Source: Veillonella dispar (GTDB lineage Bacteria; Bacillota; Negativicutes; Veillonellales; Veillonellaceae). Taken from it: a stretch of DNA of 64,000 bases. Position 1 is the stretch's first letter; every line of letters begins with the position of its first letter. The stretch spans positions 1 through 64,000 of the forward strand of contig NZ_LR134375.1 in assembly GCF_900637515.1 (NCBI RefSeq), read 5' to 3'. The notes under the pieces are model-generated. The model ran no database searches. It was not told the DNA's origin and saw nothing but the letters and a program-made list of their open reading frames with translations. Position numbers and translations under genes: made by a program. Below are positions 1-9,975 of this stretch, piece by piece.

Positions 1-1428
1 ATGCAAACATTTGTTAAAAACTTAATCGATCAGCAGCCACAGATTAGCAAGGCTTTGCAGGATGCTATTACTACGGTTATCGGTTCCCATCGGGATATGG
101 TGTTATTCGATTTCAATCAAGAGAGTGTAGATACTACCTTTGTTGATGAAAGTCTCATCGATGATGCACCTGTAGTGGCTCCACCGATGCCATTACCTCC
201 AGTAGTAGAGGAGAAAACGCATCAAGAAGAGTTCTATAAACCAATCTATCAAGAGCCGGTTTACATCGATCGCGCACCAGCGCCTGTGGAAATTCCAGAT
301 GAGCCAATGGTAGCGCCTAGTAAAACAGTTGAAACTACAACACCTACATTACAGTCTGATAATGTACCTGTAGATTTATCCTTATCTAACCTAAATCCAG
401 CGTACCGCTTCGATAATTACGTAACAGGCAACGCGAACCGCATTCCATTTGGGGCGGCTCAAAATGTAGCTGAATATCCTGGTGGCGACTATAATCCGCT
501 CTTTATCTATGGTCCTTCAGGCCTCGGTAAAACGCATTTGATGCACGCCATCGGCAATGCCATCAAGGAAAATCATCCACACATGAAGGTTATGTCCATT
601 ACGAGCGAAAACTTTATGAACATTTTCGTCGAAACATTGCAGCGTAACCAAGGTAAATTATTCCGCAACACGTTCCGCAATATCGACGTACTCATGATTG
701 ACGATATTCAGTTCCTTGAAAGTCGTGAAAGTACGAAAACCGAGCTATTTAATACGTTCAATGAGTTATTAAATAACAACAAGCAAATCGTACTTACTTC
801 TGATACGATGCCAAACGATATGGAACAATTTGAAGACCGTCTCCGTTCTCGTTTCCAAGCTGGCTACATTGCAACAATGGAAAATCCAGATTTAGAAACG
901 CGCATTGCTATCTTTAGATCCTTACTCGAAAGAGAATATAAGAAAAACCGTGTTATCCGCATCGATAACGACTCCATCAACTACGTGGCGCTTCAATTCA
1001 GCGAAAACGTCCGCGTATTGCAAGGTGCTTTCACCAAATTAATCGGTACCGCATCCATCGATCAACGTCTTGAATCTATCGACCTAGAATACACTAAACA
1101 AGCCTTGGCTGGCCTCGTTCACACAGAAGAGGTAAACATGGTGACTATTGAAAGTATTCAGAATTTTGTAAGTTCTTATTTCAATATTAAAAAGCAAGAC
1201 TTGCTCGGTAAGAAGCGTAAAGCACAGTTCGCGTTCCCACGCCAAGTGGCCATGTATCTATGCCGCGATATGATTAATGAAAGTTATCCGCAAATCGCAG
1301 CTGCATTCTCTCGTGACCATACGACAATTCTCCATGCGTACGATAAAATTACGAAGGAAATTGAACGAAACGAAGAAACTAAGAACATGATTTCTGAAAT
1401 TAAACAGAAATTAACAACCTGTGGATAA
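1..1428 (+). CDS. dnaA: Chromosomal replication initiator DnaA
   Basis: DnaA is the AAA+ ATPase that binds DnaA boxes and melts oriC. The 475-residue protein has an N-terminal domain I, a proline- and acid-rich linker (about residues 60-120), an AAA+ domain with Walker A GPSGLGKT (residues 171-178) and Walker B with D234-D235, and a C-terminal DNA-binding domain with the SRDHTTILHAY signature around residue 440. The length is normal for the family. The window begins at its ATG, so the promoter is not visible. The last codons and the stop overlap a perfect DnaA box (TGTGGATAA, 1420-1428), so oriC begins inside the gene. Identification is secure. Confidence 0.99.
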   Translation: MQTFVKNLIDQQPQISKALQDAITTVIGSHRDMVLFDFNQESVDTTFVDESLIDDAPVVAPPMPLPPVVEEKTHQEEFYKPIYQEPVYIDRAPAPVEIPDEPMVAPSKTVETTTPTLQSDNVPVDLSLSNLNPAYRFDNYVTGNANRIPFGAAQNVAEYPGGDYNPLFIYGPSGLGKTHLMHAIGNAIKENHPHMKVMSITSENFMNIFVETLQRNQGKLFRNTFRNIDVLMIDDIQFLESRESTKTELFNTFNELLNNNKQIVLTSDTMPNDMEQFEDRLRSRFQAGYIATMENPDLETRIAIFRSLLEREYKKNRVIRIDNDSINYVALQFSENVRVLQGAFTKLIGTASIDQRLESIDLEYTKQALAGLVHTEEVNMVTIESIQNFVSSYFNIKKQDLLGKKRKAQFAFPRQVAMYLCRDMINESYPQIAAAFSRDHTTILHAYDKITKEIERNEETKNMISEIKQKLTTCG

Positions 1429-1640
1429 CTCTGTGGATATATTGTGTGTAACTTTGTGGATATCCTAAAAACCGCACTTCGCTGTGAGTATGTGGATAAG
1501 TGGTTACAAACTATCAACATAGTTATACACAACCGAGAAATAGCACAGTTAGTAGCGCCAATTCACTTTTACACATATAAACAGGCCCCTACTATTACTA
1601 CTACTAAAACTAACAAACAATCAAAAAACCAGTAGAAACA
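1420..1640 (+). other. oriC: Chromosomal origin oriC (DnaA boxes plus unwinding region)
   Basis: The 407 bases between dnaA and dnaN contain no convincing gene but hold a DnaA-box cluster. TGTGGATAA occurs at 1420-1428 and 1491-1499, the variant TGTGGATAT at 1432-1440 and 1455-1463, TTATACACA at 1523-1531 and TTTTACACA at 1567-1575. A short GC patch (GGCCCC, 1584-1589) and a DnaA-trio array follow, then AT-rich sequence up to dnaN. This order of boxes, GC patch, trios and AT-rich DNA matches the basal unwinding system described for Bacillus subtilis. The 3' limit of the origin is approximate. Confidence 0.93.
1589..1606 (+). other. DnaA-trio array in the unwinding element
   Basis: Six consecutive trinucleotides read CTA CTA TTA CTA CTA CTA. 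The other strand, read 3' to 5', is GAT GAT AAT GAT GAT GAT, the DnaA-trio pattern along which DnaA forms a filament on single-stranded DNA. The array directly follows GGCCCC and lies 13 bases after the last DnaA-box-like site. Confidence 0.85.
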
Positions 1641-1835
1641 GATCTATCGCAGAATATCTATAGAGCATCTACGATAGCAAAAATAGAATATTACAAACAA
1701 GATAAGTAATTATCAGTGCTTCTACACTATATGGAAACAGTACATATAAACAATATATAAATTAGTAGAGCAAAATAGTAATCTACAAATCTAATAATAC
1801 TAATAACAAACATATCAATTATAAAGGAGTAACAT

Positions 1836-2948
1836 ATGCATATTACATTCCCAAAAGCAAATCTCCAAAAAGCAATCAACGTATTGCAAAAGGTATCTCA
1901 AAATAAAACAAGCTCCAACTTACCAGGTGCTATCTACATAACAACAAAAAATGGTCAAGTAGAATTGCAAGGTAACGACTTTGAACTCGGCATTCGTTTA
2001 ACCATCGACGGCGACATTAAAGAACCTGGCACATTAGTTGTAGGTTCCCGCTACTTCCAAGAATTAATTCGCAAATTACCAGGCGATACCATCGAACTTT
2101 ACAAACCAGAAGATGGCAATTCTTTAACCATCACATCTGGCTCTTCCGAATTCAACCTCGTAACATTGCATCCAGATGATTTCTCCTTAGTTGAACAAAT
2201 TCACGACCAAGATCATGTAAACATCGATAGCTTTGCAATGAAAGAACTCATCGATTTAACAAACTACGCAGCTGCTACAGACGAAGATCGTCCTGTATTT
2301 ACTGGTGCTCTTCTTGAAATCAAAGAAAACGAAGTAACAATGGTTGCTACTGATACACACCGCATGGCTGTTAAGAAAATTACCATCGATGAACCAGCAA
2401 CTACGCCAATGCGTGCTATCATTCCAACAAAAACTTTAGCTGAAGTATCTCGTTTGTTACCAACAGATAATCCAGCTATGATCAACATCATTTGGAACCG
2501 TACACAAATCGTGTTTAACTTTGAATCTATTTATATTATTTCTCGTTTAATCGAAGGTACTTACCCTGAATATGAAAAGGTAATTCCTTCCCAATTCGAT
2601 TCTAGCGCAGTTATCGACCGCCGCGAATTCGCTGGTGCCGTTGACCGCGTATCCTTATTGGCTAAAGACATCAGCTATAACGTAATTCGTTATGATTGGG
2701 CTGAAAGCAATGTAACATTGTCTACTCAAAATACTGAAATTGGCATGGCAAAAGAAGACGTAGCTGTTGAATTTAAAGGCACACCTTTCACAATCTCCTT
2801 CAACGGTCGCTACATCTCCGATATCTTGCGCCATAGCACAGGCGACAACATCCACTTGTTCTTAAAACAAAATGGTCCAGTTGTCATTCGCCAAGACAAT
2901 AATCCGAACTATACATACGTAGTAACACCAGTTCGTACGAATGCATAA
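1836..2948 (+). CDS. dnaN: DNA polymerase III beta subunit (sliding clamp)
   Basis: This is the ring-shaped processivity clamp that tethers DNA polymerase III and other replication and repair factors to DNA. The 370-residue product has family length and typical clamp sequence throughout, including the conserved C-terminal segment ending YVVTPVRTNA. The start is supported by AAAGGAG shortly upstream. It lies directly after oriC, the usual place. A 15-bp stem-loop follows the stop, before the S4-domain gene. The assignment is secure. Confidence 0.98.
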   Translation: MHITFPKANLQKAINVLQKVSQNKTSSNLPGAIYITTKNGQVELQGNDFELGIRLTIDGDIKEPGTLVVGSRYFQELIRKLPGDTIELYKPEDGNSLTITSGSSEFNLVTLHPDDFSLVEQIHDQDHVNIDSFAMKELIDLTNYAAATDEDRPVFTGALLEIKENEVTMVATDTHRMAVKKITIDEPATTPMRAIIPTKTLAEVSRLLPTDNPAMINIIWNRTQIVFNFESIYIISRLIEGTYPEYEKVIPSQFDSSAVIDRREFAGAVDRVSLLAKDISYNVIRYDWAESNVTLSTQNTEIGMAKEDVAVEFKGTPFTISFNGRYISDILRHSTGDNIHLFLKQNGPVVIRQDNNPNYTYVVTPVRTNA

Positions 2949-3002
2949 CTGATAAAAATATCAGAATTCTGTATATTTTACTGAATTAATATACATATTT
3001 TT

Positions 3003-3039
3003 ATTAGGTAATGATGATTAAAAGTCATCGTTATCTAAT
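3003..3039 (+). other. Stem-loop in the dnaN-yaaA gap
   Basis: ATTAGGTAATGATGA (3003-3017) pairs over 15 positions, two of them G-U wobbles, with TCATCGTTATCTAAT (3025-3039) around a 7-base loop. No T-run follows, so it is a poor intrinsic terminator. It may be a processing or mRNA-stability element between dnaN and the downstream genes. Confidence 0.6.
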
Positions 3040-3078
3040 TCCCATATAGTTATAAATTGTCCACTATAGGAGGACGTT

Positions 3079-3312
3079 ATGAAAGAGCAACAGCAGGTAC
3101 CCATTCATACGGAGTACATTCAAATTGATCAGTTGTTGAAGTTAGAAGGCATCATCGAAACGGGTGGTCAAATTAAATCCTTTATCGAAGAAGGTATCCT
3201 TACTTTGAATGGTCAAGTTGTAACAGAAAAGCGCAAGAAATGCCGCGTTGGCGATGTGATTTCTTGCAAAGGTCTTGATGTAGATCTCGTAATTACTCAA
3301 GAGGAGGCATAA
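3079..3312 (+). CDS. yaaA: S4-domain RNA-binding protein, YaaA type
   Basis: A 77-residue protein made almost entirely of one S4 RNA-binding fold; residues about 17-60 (LLKLEGIIETGGQIKSFI through VGDVI) carry the S4 pattern. Its place between dnaN and recF is the classical position of Firmicute yaaA, whose product is linked to large-subunit ribosome assembly; that role is taken from the family. AGGAGG precedes the ATG. Its stop lies three bases before the recF start, so the two are probably translated from one transcript. Confidence 0.9.
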   Translation: MKEQQQVPIHTEYIQIDQLLKLEGIIETGGQIKSFIEEGILTLNGQVVTEKRKKCRVGDVISCKGLDVDLVITQEEA

Positions 3313-3315
3313 TCG

Positions 3316-4416
3316 GTGAGAATTGACTCACTGCAATTATTCCAGTTTCGTAATTACAAGGATGTAACGATTCAATTCAATCCGGAGATTATCGTTTTGC
3401 ATGGCACTAATGGGGCTGGTAAGACGAATATCCTCGAATCTATCTATGTGGGGACCATTGGTAAAAGCCATCGTACCAACGATACGTCAGATATGCTCAT
3501 GTTTAACGCTGAGGAAGCTGGCATTGTAGTAAAGTTCGAGAAAAAGGATACGCCACAAAAGGTAAATATTAAGTTATTCCGCCAAGGTCCTAAGGATATT
3601 CGCTTAAATGACACTAAAATATCTCAAAAGGAATTGATTGGTACATTAAATACAGTTATATTCTGTCCTGAAGATTTACAACTCATAAAGGGAACTCCGT
3701 CGGGTCGTAGACGTTTCCTCGATATGGAAATCTCTCAGACTAGCGCCACCTATTATCATCAGTTGATGCAGTATAATCGGTTATTACAGCAGCGCAATGC
3801 GATCCTTAAAGAATATAGAGGGAAGCAAAATATTCCTCTTGAAGAATGGGATTTGCAATTAGCCGATATGGCGAGCTTTATTGTAAAGAAACGGTTAGAA
3901 AGCTTGAAGAAAATTAATCTTCTCATCGATTTGATGAACCGTAAACTGACTGGTGGTCTCGAGAATTTAACCATCGGTTATGAACAGCCTTACATGGACA
4001 ATGGTTCATTAGAATATACAAAGGAAGGCTTTTACGAGCGCATCAAAGCAGCTTTGCCGCAGGATCGTCATCGGATGACAACCAGCGTAGGTCCTCACCG
4101 CGATGATTTACGATTCTTTTCTGATGCGATGGATTTAAAGAAATTTGGATCCCAAGGGCAGCAACGAACTGCTGTATTATCCTTAAAGTTGAGTGAGCTT
4201 GAGTTTATCAAGTCCGAGGTTGGGGAATATCCAGTTCTGTTATTGGATGATGTATTGAGCGAACTTGATGAGTCGAGACGAGCGAATTTATTGCAGTTTA
4301 TTCATAAACGTATTCAAACATTTATTACTACTACAGATATTCACGATTTTAAAGATTTGAAATCTGTTCAATTTATTTCTTGTGAAGGGGGAAAGGTTCA
4401 GTATGGACAGCCTTGA
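3316..4416 (+). CDS. recF: DNA replication and repair protein RecF
   Basis: RecF is an SMC-like ATPase that loads RecA at gapped DNA together with RecO and RecR. The 366-residue protein has Walker A GTNGAGKT (residues 30-37) and, near the C-terminus, the ABC signature region (GSQGQQRTAVLSLKL) and Walker B (LLLDDVLSELD). The start is GTG at 3316, with GAGGAG at 3301-3306 inside the end of yaaA. Its 3' end overlaps the next gene by 14 bases, which indicates translational coupling. Confidence 0.97.
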   Translation: MRIDSLQLFQFRNYKDVTIQFNPEIIVLHGTNGAGKTNILESIYVGTIGKSHRTNDTSDMLMFNAEEAGIVVKFEKKDTPQKVNIKLFRQGPKDIRLNDTKISQKELIGTLNTVIFCPEDLQLIKGTPSGRRRFLDMEISQTSATYYHQLMQYNRLLQQRNAILKEYRGKQNIPLEEWDLQLADMASFIVKKRLESLKKINLLIDLMNRKLTGGLENLTIGYEQPYMDNGSLEYTKEGFYERIKAALPQDRHRMTTSVGPHRDDLRFFSDAMDLKKFGSQGQQRTAVLSLKLSELEFIKSEVGEYPVLLLDDVLSELDESRRANLLQFIHKRIQTFITTTDIHDFKDLKSVQFISCEGGKVQYGQP

Positions 4417-5305
4417 TCTTTGTTTACCAAAGGCCTTATCAAAACTGAATTTACTGGAACAATATAAATTAAATACCCTCGTTCACAAGTGGCGTGATGT
4501 AGTGGGAGATGTCATTGCAGATCATACGAAAATTGTATCTATCAAGCCTCCAGATATGGTTATCAGTGCAGATAATTCCATGTGGATGCAAGAATTACAG
4601 ATGCAAAAACGACGTATCATTGAGGCTGTTAACAAGTATTACCATCAAGAGGTAATCAAAGATATTCGCTTTATTATGAAACGTCAGAGCTATGTGAAAG
4701 CTAATACTGATACATCGATTTCATTGCCTGATGAACAGATTATTACAAAACGTATTAATTTTGCAGATATCGTGCTTTCAAAAGAAGACGTAGAAGCTAT
4801 CGATAAGTCGTTAGAACAAACGGATAACGAAGAATTACGAGCTGCTTTCAGAAAAGTACAAATAACGGCTCGAAAGCGTGAAATTTATTTAGAGCAGCAT
4901 GGTTATCATCGTTGTGGTCGATGTGGCATGCATATGCAATCTAAAAAGGACATCTGCCCTACTTGCGAATATGAATTGCATCGAAAACATATTAAGGACA
5001 TTAAGTCGGTTATTAGAAAGTATCCGTACTTTAAATATAGTGATTGTCAGCAATTTATACAGTGTACCTTCCCAGATTTTGCAGAAGCGATGCGGGAATC
5101 CATATACTTTTACCTAGATAAAATTTATAAAGGATCTATCAATCGCCGTCATATGTATATGGTGGCCATGCTTATTACGCACAAAAAGCCTGATGAGCTA
5201 ACGGATCAGCACGTTATCAATTTGTGCAATAAATATCGGTCTAAGTTCTTGGATGAAGAAGAACAGCGCAAAATTAATTCATTAAATGGGGTTCTTGAAA
5301 AATAG
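4403..5305 (+). CDS. DciA-like (DUF721) protein with C-terminal zinc ribbon
   Basis: The N-terminal ~100 residues match the DUF721/DciA family (LNLLEQYKLNTLVHKWRDVVG, then a basic stretch); DciA proteins help load the replicative helicase where DnaC or DnaI loaders are absent. ATG 4403 was chosen over an upstream in-frame GTG at 4382 because a purine-rich AGGGGGAAAGG lies just before it. The 300-residue product is longer than a plain DUF721 protein. It carries a predicted zinc ribbon, C171-x2-C174-x10-C185-x2-C188, followed by about 110 residues of helical, basic sequence. It overlaps recF by 14 bases. The DUF721 call is good; the loader role is inferred from family and position. Confidence 0.85.
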   Translation: MDSLDLCLPKALSKLNLLEQYKLNTLVHKWRDVVGDVIADHTKIVSIKPPDMVISADNSMWMQELQMQKRRIIEAVNKYYHQEVIKDIRFIMKRQSYVKANTDTSISLPDEQIITKRINFADIVLSKEDVEAIDKSLEQTDNEELRAAFRKVQITARKREIYLEQHGYHRCGRCGMHMQSKKDICPTCEYELHRKHIKDIKSVIRKYPYFKYSDCQQFIQCTFPDFAEAMRESIYFYLDKIYKGSINRRHMYMVAMLITHKKPDELTDQHVINLCNKYRSKFLDEEEQRKINSLNGVLEK

Positions 5306-5393
5306 AAGTAGTTATGTGTAATTAAAATATAATTTTATTATAGAAGTGTTGTAAATATTGGGGATTATGGAGTGTTATAAAGGGGAGAATATT

Positions 5394-5687
5394 ATGGATT
5401 TTGCTTTTATTCCAGCTATTATTTCAGCATTATTATATATATTTGATTTTACTTCTATGTCAGCTGCAGTTGGTATAGTTTCAGGTATTATTGCAGTAAT
5501 TATGGGCGAGACATTAATTCATTCATTTGCTCAAATTATATTAACATTAATATTACGTTATACAGTCTTATCTAATTTTACAAATTATTATGGATTTGGT
5601 TATGCTTCTATTATTTCAATAGCTATAATATCGGTTTGTTATATTTTATTCTTAATATATTATTCAATTTTTAAACAACATAAATAG
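5394..5687 (+). CDS. Small hydrophobic membrane protein, unknown function
   Basis: A 97-residue protein dominated by hydrophobic residues, with about three predicted membrane-spanning segments (near residues 3-20, 24-50 and 60-90) and a short basic tail. ATG 5394 is preferred to the in-frame ATG at 5358 because AGGGGAG (5381-5387) is correctly spaced from it. The gene is more AT-rich than its replication-block neighbours, which suggests a later insertion between the DciA-like gene and the remB-like gene. I do not recognise a family. Confidence 0.65.
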   Translation: MDFAFIPAIISALLYIFDFTSMSAAVGIVSGIIAVIMGETLIHSFAQIILTLILRYTVLSNFTNYYGFGYASIISIAIISVCYILFLIYYSIFKQHK

Positions 5688-5753
5688 TTATTATTTATTT
5701 TTTGAATAGAAATCTTTTATTTTAGTATATAAAATTCGAACAGAGGAGTTTGT

Positions 5754-6002
5754 ATGTACGTTCATATTAGGGATACCGTTTCCGTGCCTATTGAATCCAT
5801 CATTACCATGGTGCACGCCAAGGGCGGAAAGTCCCATAAAAGTCCTATTCATCACTATGAAACGCTAGAGTATATCGCTATGGTACCAGAGGAGCAGATC
5901 AAGACCTATGTGGTCACTGATGATTGCGTTTATGGATCTGGTATTAGCATTAAGACTTTAATGAGACGAATTGACGAGTTTTATAGTATAATAAAGAGAT
6001 AA
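5754..6002 (+). CDS. remB: RemB/YaaB-family (DUF370) regulator
   Basis: An 82-residue protein of the DUF370 extracellular-matrix regulator family. It shows the MYVHIRD opening and the C-terminal signature VVTDDCVYGSGISIKTLMRRI. Its place between recF and gyrB matches Bacillus yaaB (remB). In Bacillus, RemA and RemB influence matrix gene expression, and RemA is a DNA-binding protein; whether this protein acts the same way here is unknown. GAGGAG lies shortly before the ATG. Confidence 0.85.
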   Translation: MYVHIRDTVSVPIESIITMVHAKGGKSHKSPIHHYETLEYIAMVPEEQIKTYVVTDDCVYGSGISIKTLMRRIDEFYSIIKR

Positions 6003-7979
<1,977 letters not shown>

Positions 7980-7989
7980 GAGGTGACCC

Positions 7990-9471
7990 ATGGCTGAAAA
8001 TCAAAATAATAATGTAGAGTTTACCTCTAATAAAGATCAACATTTAAAACGTTCCCTAAAAGCGCGTCATATGAATATGATCGCTTTAGGTGGCGCTATC
8101 GGTACTGGCTTATTCGTTGCTGGTGGTGAAGTGGTAAGTACAGCAGGCCCTGGTGGTGCGCTTGTAGCTTACGGCCTCATCGGTATTATGGTGTACTTCC
8201 TCATGACATCTCTTGGGGAAATGGCTACATACTTGCCGATTCCTGGTTCCTTTGGGACTTATGCAAAACGCTATGTAGATCCTGCCTTCGGTTTTGCCTT
8301 AGGTTGGAACTATTGGTTTAACTGGGCTATTACATTGGCTGCTGAAGTATTAGCAGGGGCGCTGATCATGAAATATTGGTTCCCTGATGTGCCTGCCATC
8401 GTATGGTCTGCTTTGTTCTTGCTCGTTTTATTCGGCTTGAACTATTTATCTACTCGTTCCTTTGGTGAAAGTGAATACGTATTCTCTAGCATCAAGGTTA
8501 TTACCGTATTCGTATTCCTGTTCTGCGGTTTCATGCTCATCTTTGGCATTGGCGGTACATCTCCAGGATTTGCGAACTGGACAGTAGGGGAAGCACCATT
8601 CGTAGGTGGCTGGGAATCCATTCTCGCTATCTTCATGGTAGCTGGTTTCTCCTTCCAAGGTACTGAGCTTATCGGCGTAGCTGCTGGTGAAGCAGAAGAC
8701 CCTGAAAAGAACGTGCCAAAAGCGATTAATACAATCTTCTGGCGTATCTTATTATTCTATATCGGTGCTTTCATAGTTATCGGTTTCTTAATTCCGTACA
8801 CTGATCCAAATCTTTTGAATTCTAGTGTAGAGAATGTATCTATTTCTCCATTCACACTTGTATTTGACCGTTTTGGTTTTGCCTTTGCTGCTAGCTTCAT
8901 TAATGCTATCATCTTAACGGCAGTACTCAGTGCTGGTAACTCTGGTTTATATTCTTCTACACGTATGCTTTACGCACTCGCTAAAGAAGGTCAAGCACCA
9001 AAAATCTTCGCTAAGCTTAATAGCCGTGGCGTTCCAGTGCCAGCATTAATCTTAACAACAGCAATCGGTTTATTTGCATTCCTTACAAGCTTCATCGGCG
9101 AAGGTACTGCATACACTTGGATTGTTAATATCTCCGGTCTTTGCGGCTTCATCGCATGGGTTGGTATCGCTGTTTCTCACTATCGTTTCCGCCGTGCCTT
9201 TATTGCACAAGGTAGAGATCTTAGTGAATTACCTTACAAAGCATGGTTGTTCCCAATTGGTCCAATCTTGGCGTTCATCCTTTGCGTCATCATCATTGCT
9301 GGCCAAAACTACTCCGCTTTCACAGGCGATACAATCGACTGGTATGGCGTATCCGTTGCGTACATCGGATTGCCAATCTTCTTCGCAGTATACTTAGGTT
9401 ACAAATACATCAAGAAAACAAAACTTGTTCCATTGAAAGAGGTTAACCTAGACCGCGATTTTGATAGATAA
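7990..9471 (+). CDS. lysP: Amino acid permease, LysP-like (APC superfamily)
   Basis: A 493-residue inner-membrane transporter with about 12 predicted membrane spans. The N-terminal region (LKRSLKARHMNMIALGGAIG, then GPGGALVAYGLIGIMVYFLM) closely resembles lysine-specific permease LysP, and GFALGWNYWFNWAIT also fits that subgroup. Substrate assignment from sequence alone is moderate; another cationic amino acid is possible. The start follows AGAGGTGA only 10 bases after gyrB, so at least part of its expression is probably read-through from gyrB. A strong intrinsic terminator follows. Confidence 0.85.
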   Translation: MAENQNNNVEFTSNKDQHLKRSLKARHMNMIALGGAIGTGLFVAGGEVVSTAGPGGALVAYGLIGIMVYFLMTSLGEMATYLPIPGSFGTYAKRYVDPAFGFALGWNYWFNWAITLAAEVLAGALIMKYWFPDVPAIVWSALFLLVLFGLNYLSTRSFGESEYVFSSIKVITVFVFLFCGFMLIFGIGGTSPGFANWTVGEAPFVGGWESILAIFMVAGFSFQGTELIGVAAGEAEDPEKNVPKAINTIFWRILLFYIGAFIVIGFLIPYTDPNLLNSSVENVSISPFTLVFDRFGFAFAASFINAIILTAVLSAGNSGLYSSTRMLYALAKEGQAPKIFAKLNSRGVPVPALILTTAIGLFAFLTSFIGEGTAYTWIVNISGLCGFIAWVGIAVSHYRFRRAFIAQGRDLSELPYKAWLFPIGPILAFILCVIIIAGQNYSAFTGDTIDWYGVSVAYIGLPIFFAVYLGYKYIKKTKLVPLKEVNLDRDFDR

Positions 9472-9480
9472 TATAAAATT

Positions 9481-9518
9481 AGACCTGTTCATTATGAAAT
9501 AGTGAACAGGTCTTTTTT
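9481..9518 (+). terminator. Intrinsic terminator after the permease
   Basis: AGACCTGTTCA (9481-9491) pairs perfectly with TGAACAGGTCT (9503-9513), followed by a T-run. It closes the gyrB-permease transcript. Confidence 0.92.
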
Positions 9519-9531
9519 ATATAATATGTAA

Positions 9532-9560
9532 TTGTATTTCTGTGAAAGCCTTGCTATAAT
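9532..9560 (+). promoter_or_regulatory. Sigma-A type promoter of the YbjQ-like gene
   Basis: TTGTAT (9532-9537) and TATAAT (9555-9560) are separated by 17 bases, with a TGC extension just before the -10 element. The ATG at 9601 lies about 35 bases after the expected transcription start. Confidence 0.75.
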
Positions 9561-9600
9561 TAATCAAAATATATTGTAGTCAATTAGAGAGGATACAATT

Positions 9601-9918
9601 ATGATTATTACTACAACTATGCATATTGAAAATAAACCTGTCCAAGAGTATAAAGGTATCGTATTTGGTGAAGTCGTAGAAGGCCGTAACTTTGTGAAAG
9701 ATTTCATGTCTGGTATTCGCGACATCGTTGGTGGCCGTAGTGGCAGCTATGAAAACTCCTTAATGAATGCACGCCAAGCAGCCCTTGATGAAATGTCTCA
9801 ACGGGCTTCTAAAATGGGTGCTAATGCTGTTATCGGCGTATCCTTCCAATACAGCACAGTAGGTGCAGAAAATGGTATGCTCATGGTTACATGCAATGGC
9901 ACAGCCGTTGTAGTTTAA
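9601..9918 (+). CDS. YbjQ/UPF0145 family protein (heavy-metal-binding-domain fold)
   Basis: A 105-residue cytoplasmic protein with the YbjQ family pattern: an N-terminal GIVFGEVVEGRNF strand, a DIVGGRSGSYE loop, a helix with ARQAALDEM, and a C-terminal GANAVIGVSFQYSTV segment. The family forms pentamers in known structures and is often annotated as heavy-metal-binding, but its physiological role is not established. It is monocistronic: a dedicated promoter lies upstream and a bidirectional terminator directly downstream. GAGAGG precedes the ATG. Confidence 0.88.
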   Translation: MIITTTMHIENKPVQEYKGIVFGEVVEGRNFVKDFMSGIRDIVGGRSGSYENSLMNARQAALDEMSQRASKMGANAVIGVSFQYSTVGAENGMLMVTCNGTAVVV

Positions 9919-9929
9919 TAGGTAATAAA

Positions 9930-9975
9930 AATCCCCCTAATAATAGTGTTAAAACTATATTAGGGGGATTTTTTT
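9930..9975 (+). terminator. Bidirectional terminator between convergent genes
   Basis: AATCCCCCTAATA pairs with the mirrored TATTAGGGGGATT segment around a short inner stem. T-runs follow on both strands (9969-9975 on +, and the complement of 9924-9930 on -). The stop codon of the minus-strand RND gene (9974-9976) lies within the plus-strand T-run. Confidence 0.9.

Noticed and set aside
1444-1635. 63-codon plus-strand ORF between dnaA and dnaN
   Set aside because: It runs through the DnaA boxes and trio array, has no ribosome binding site and no protein-like composition.
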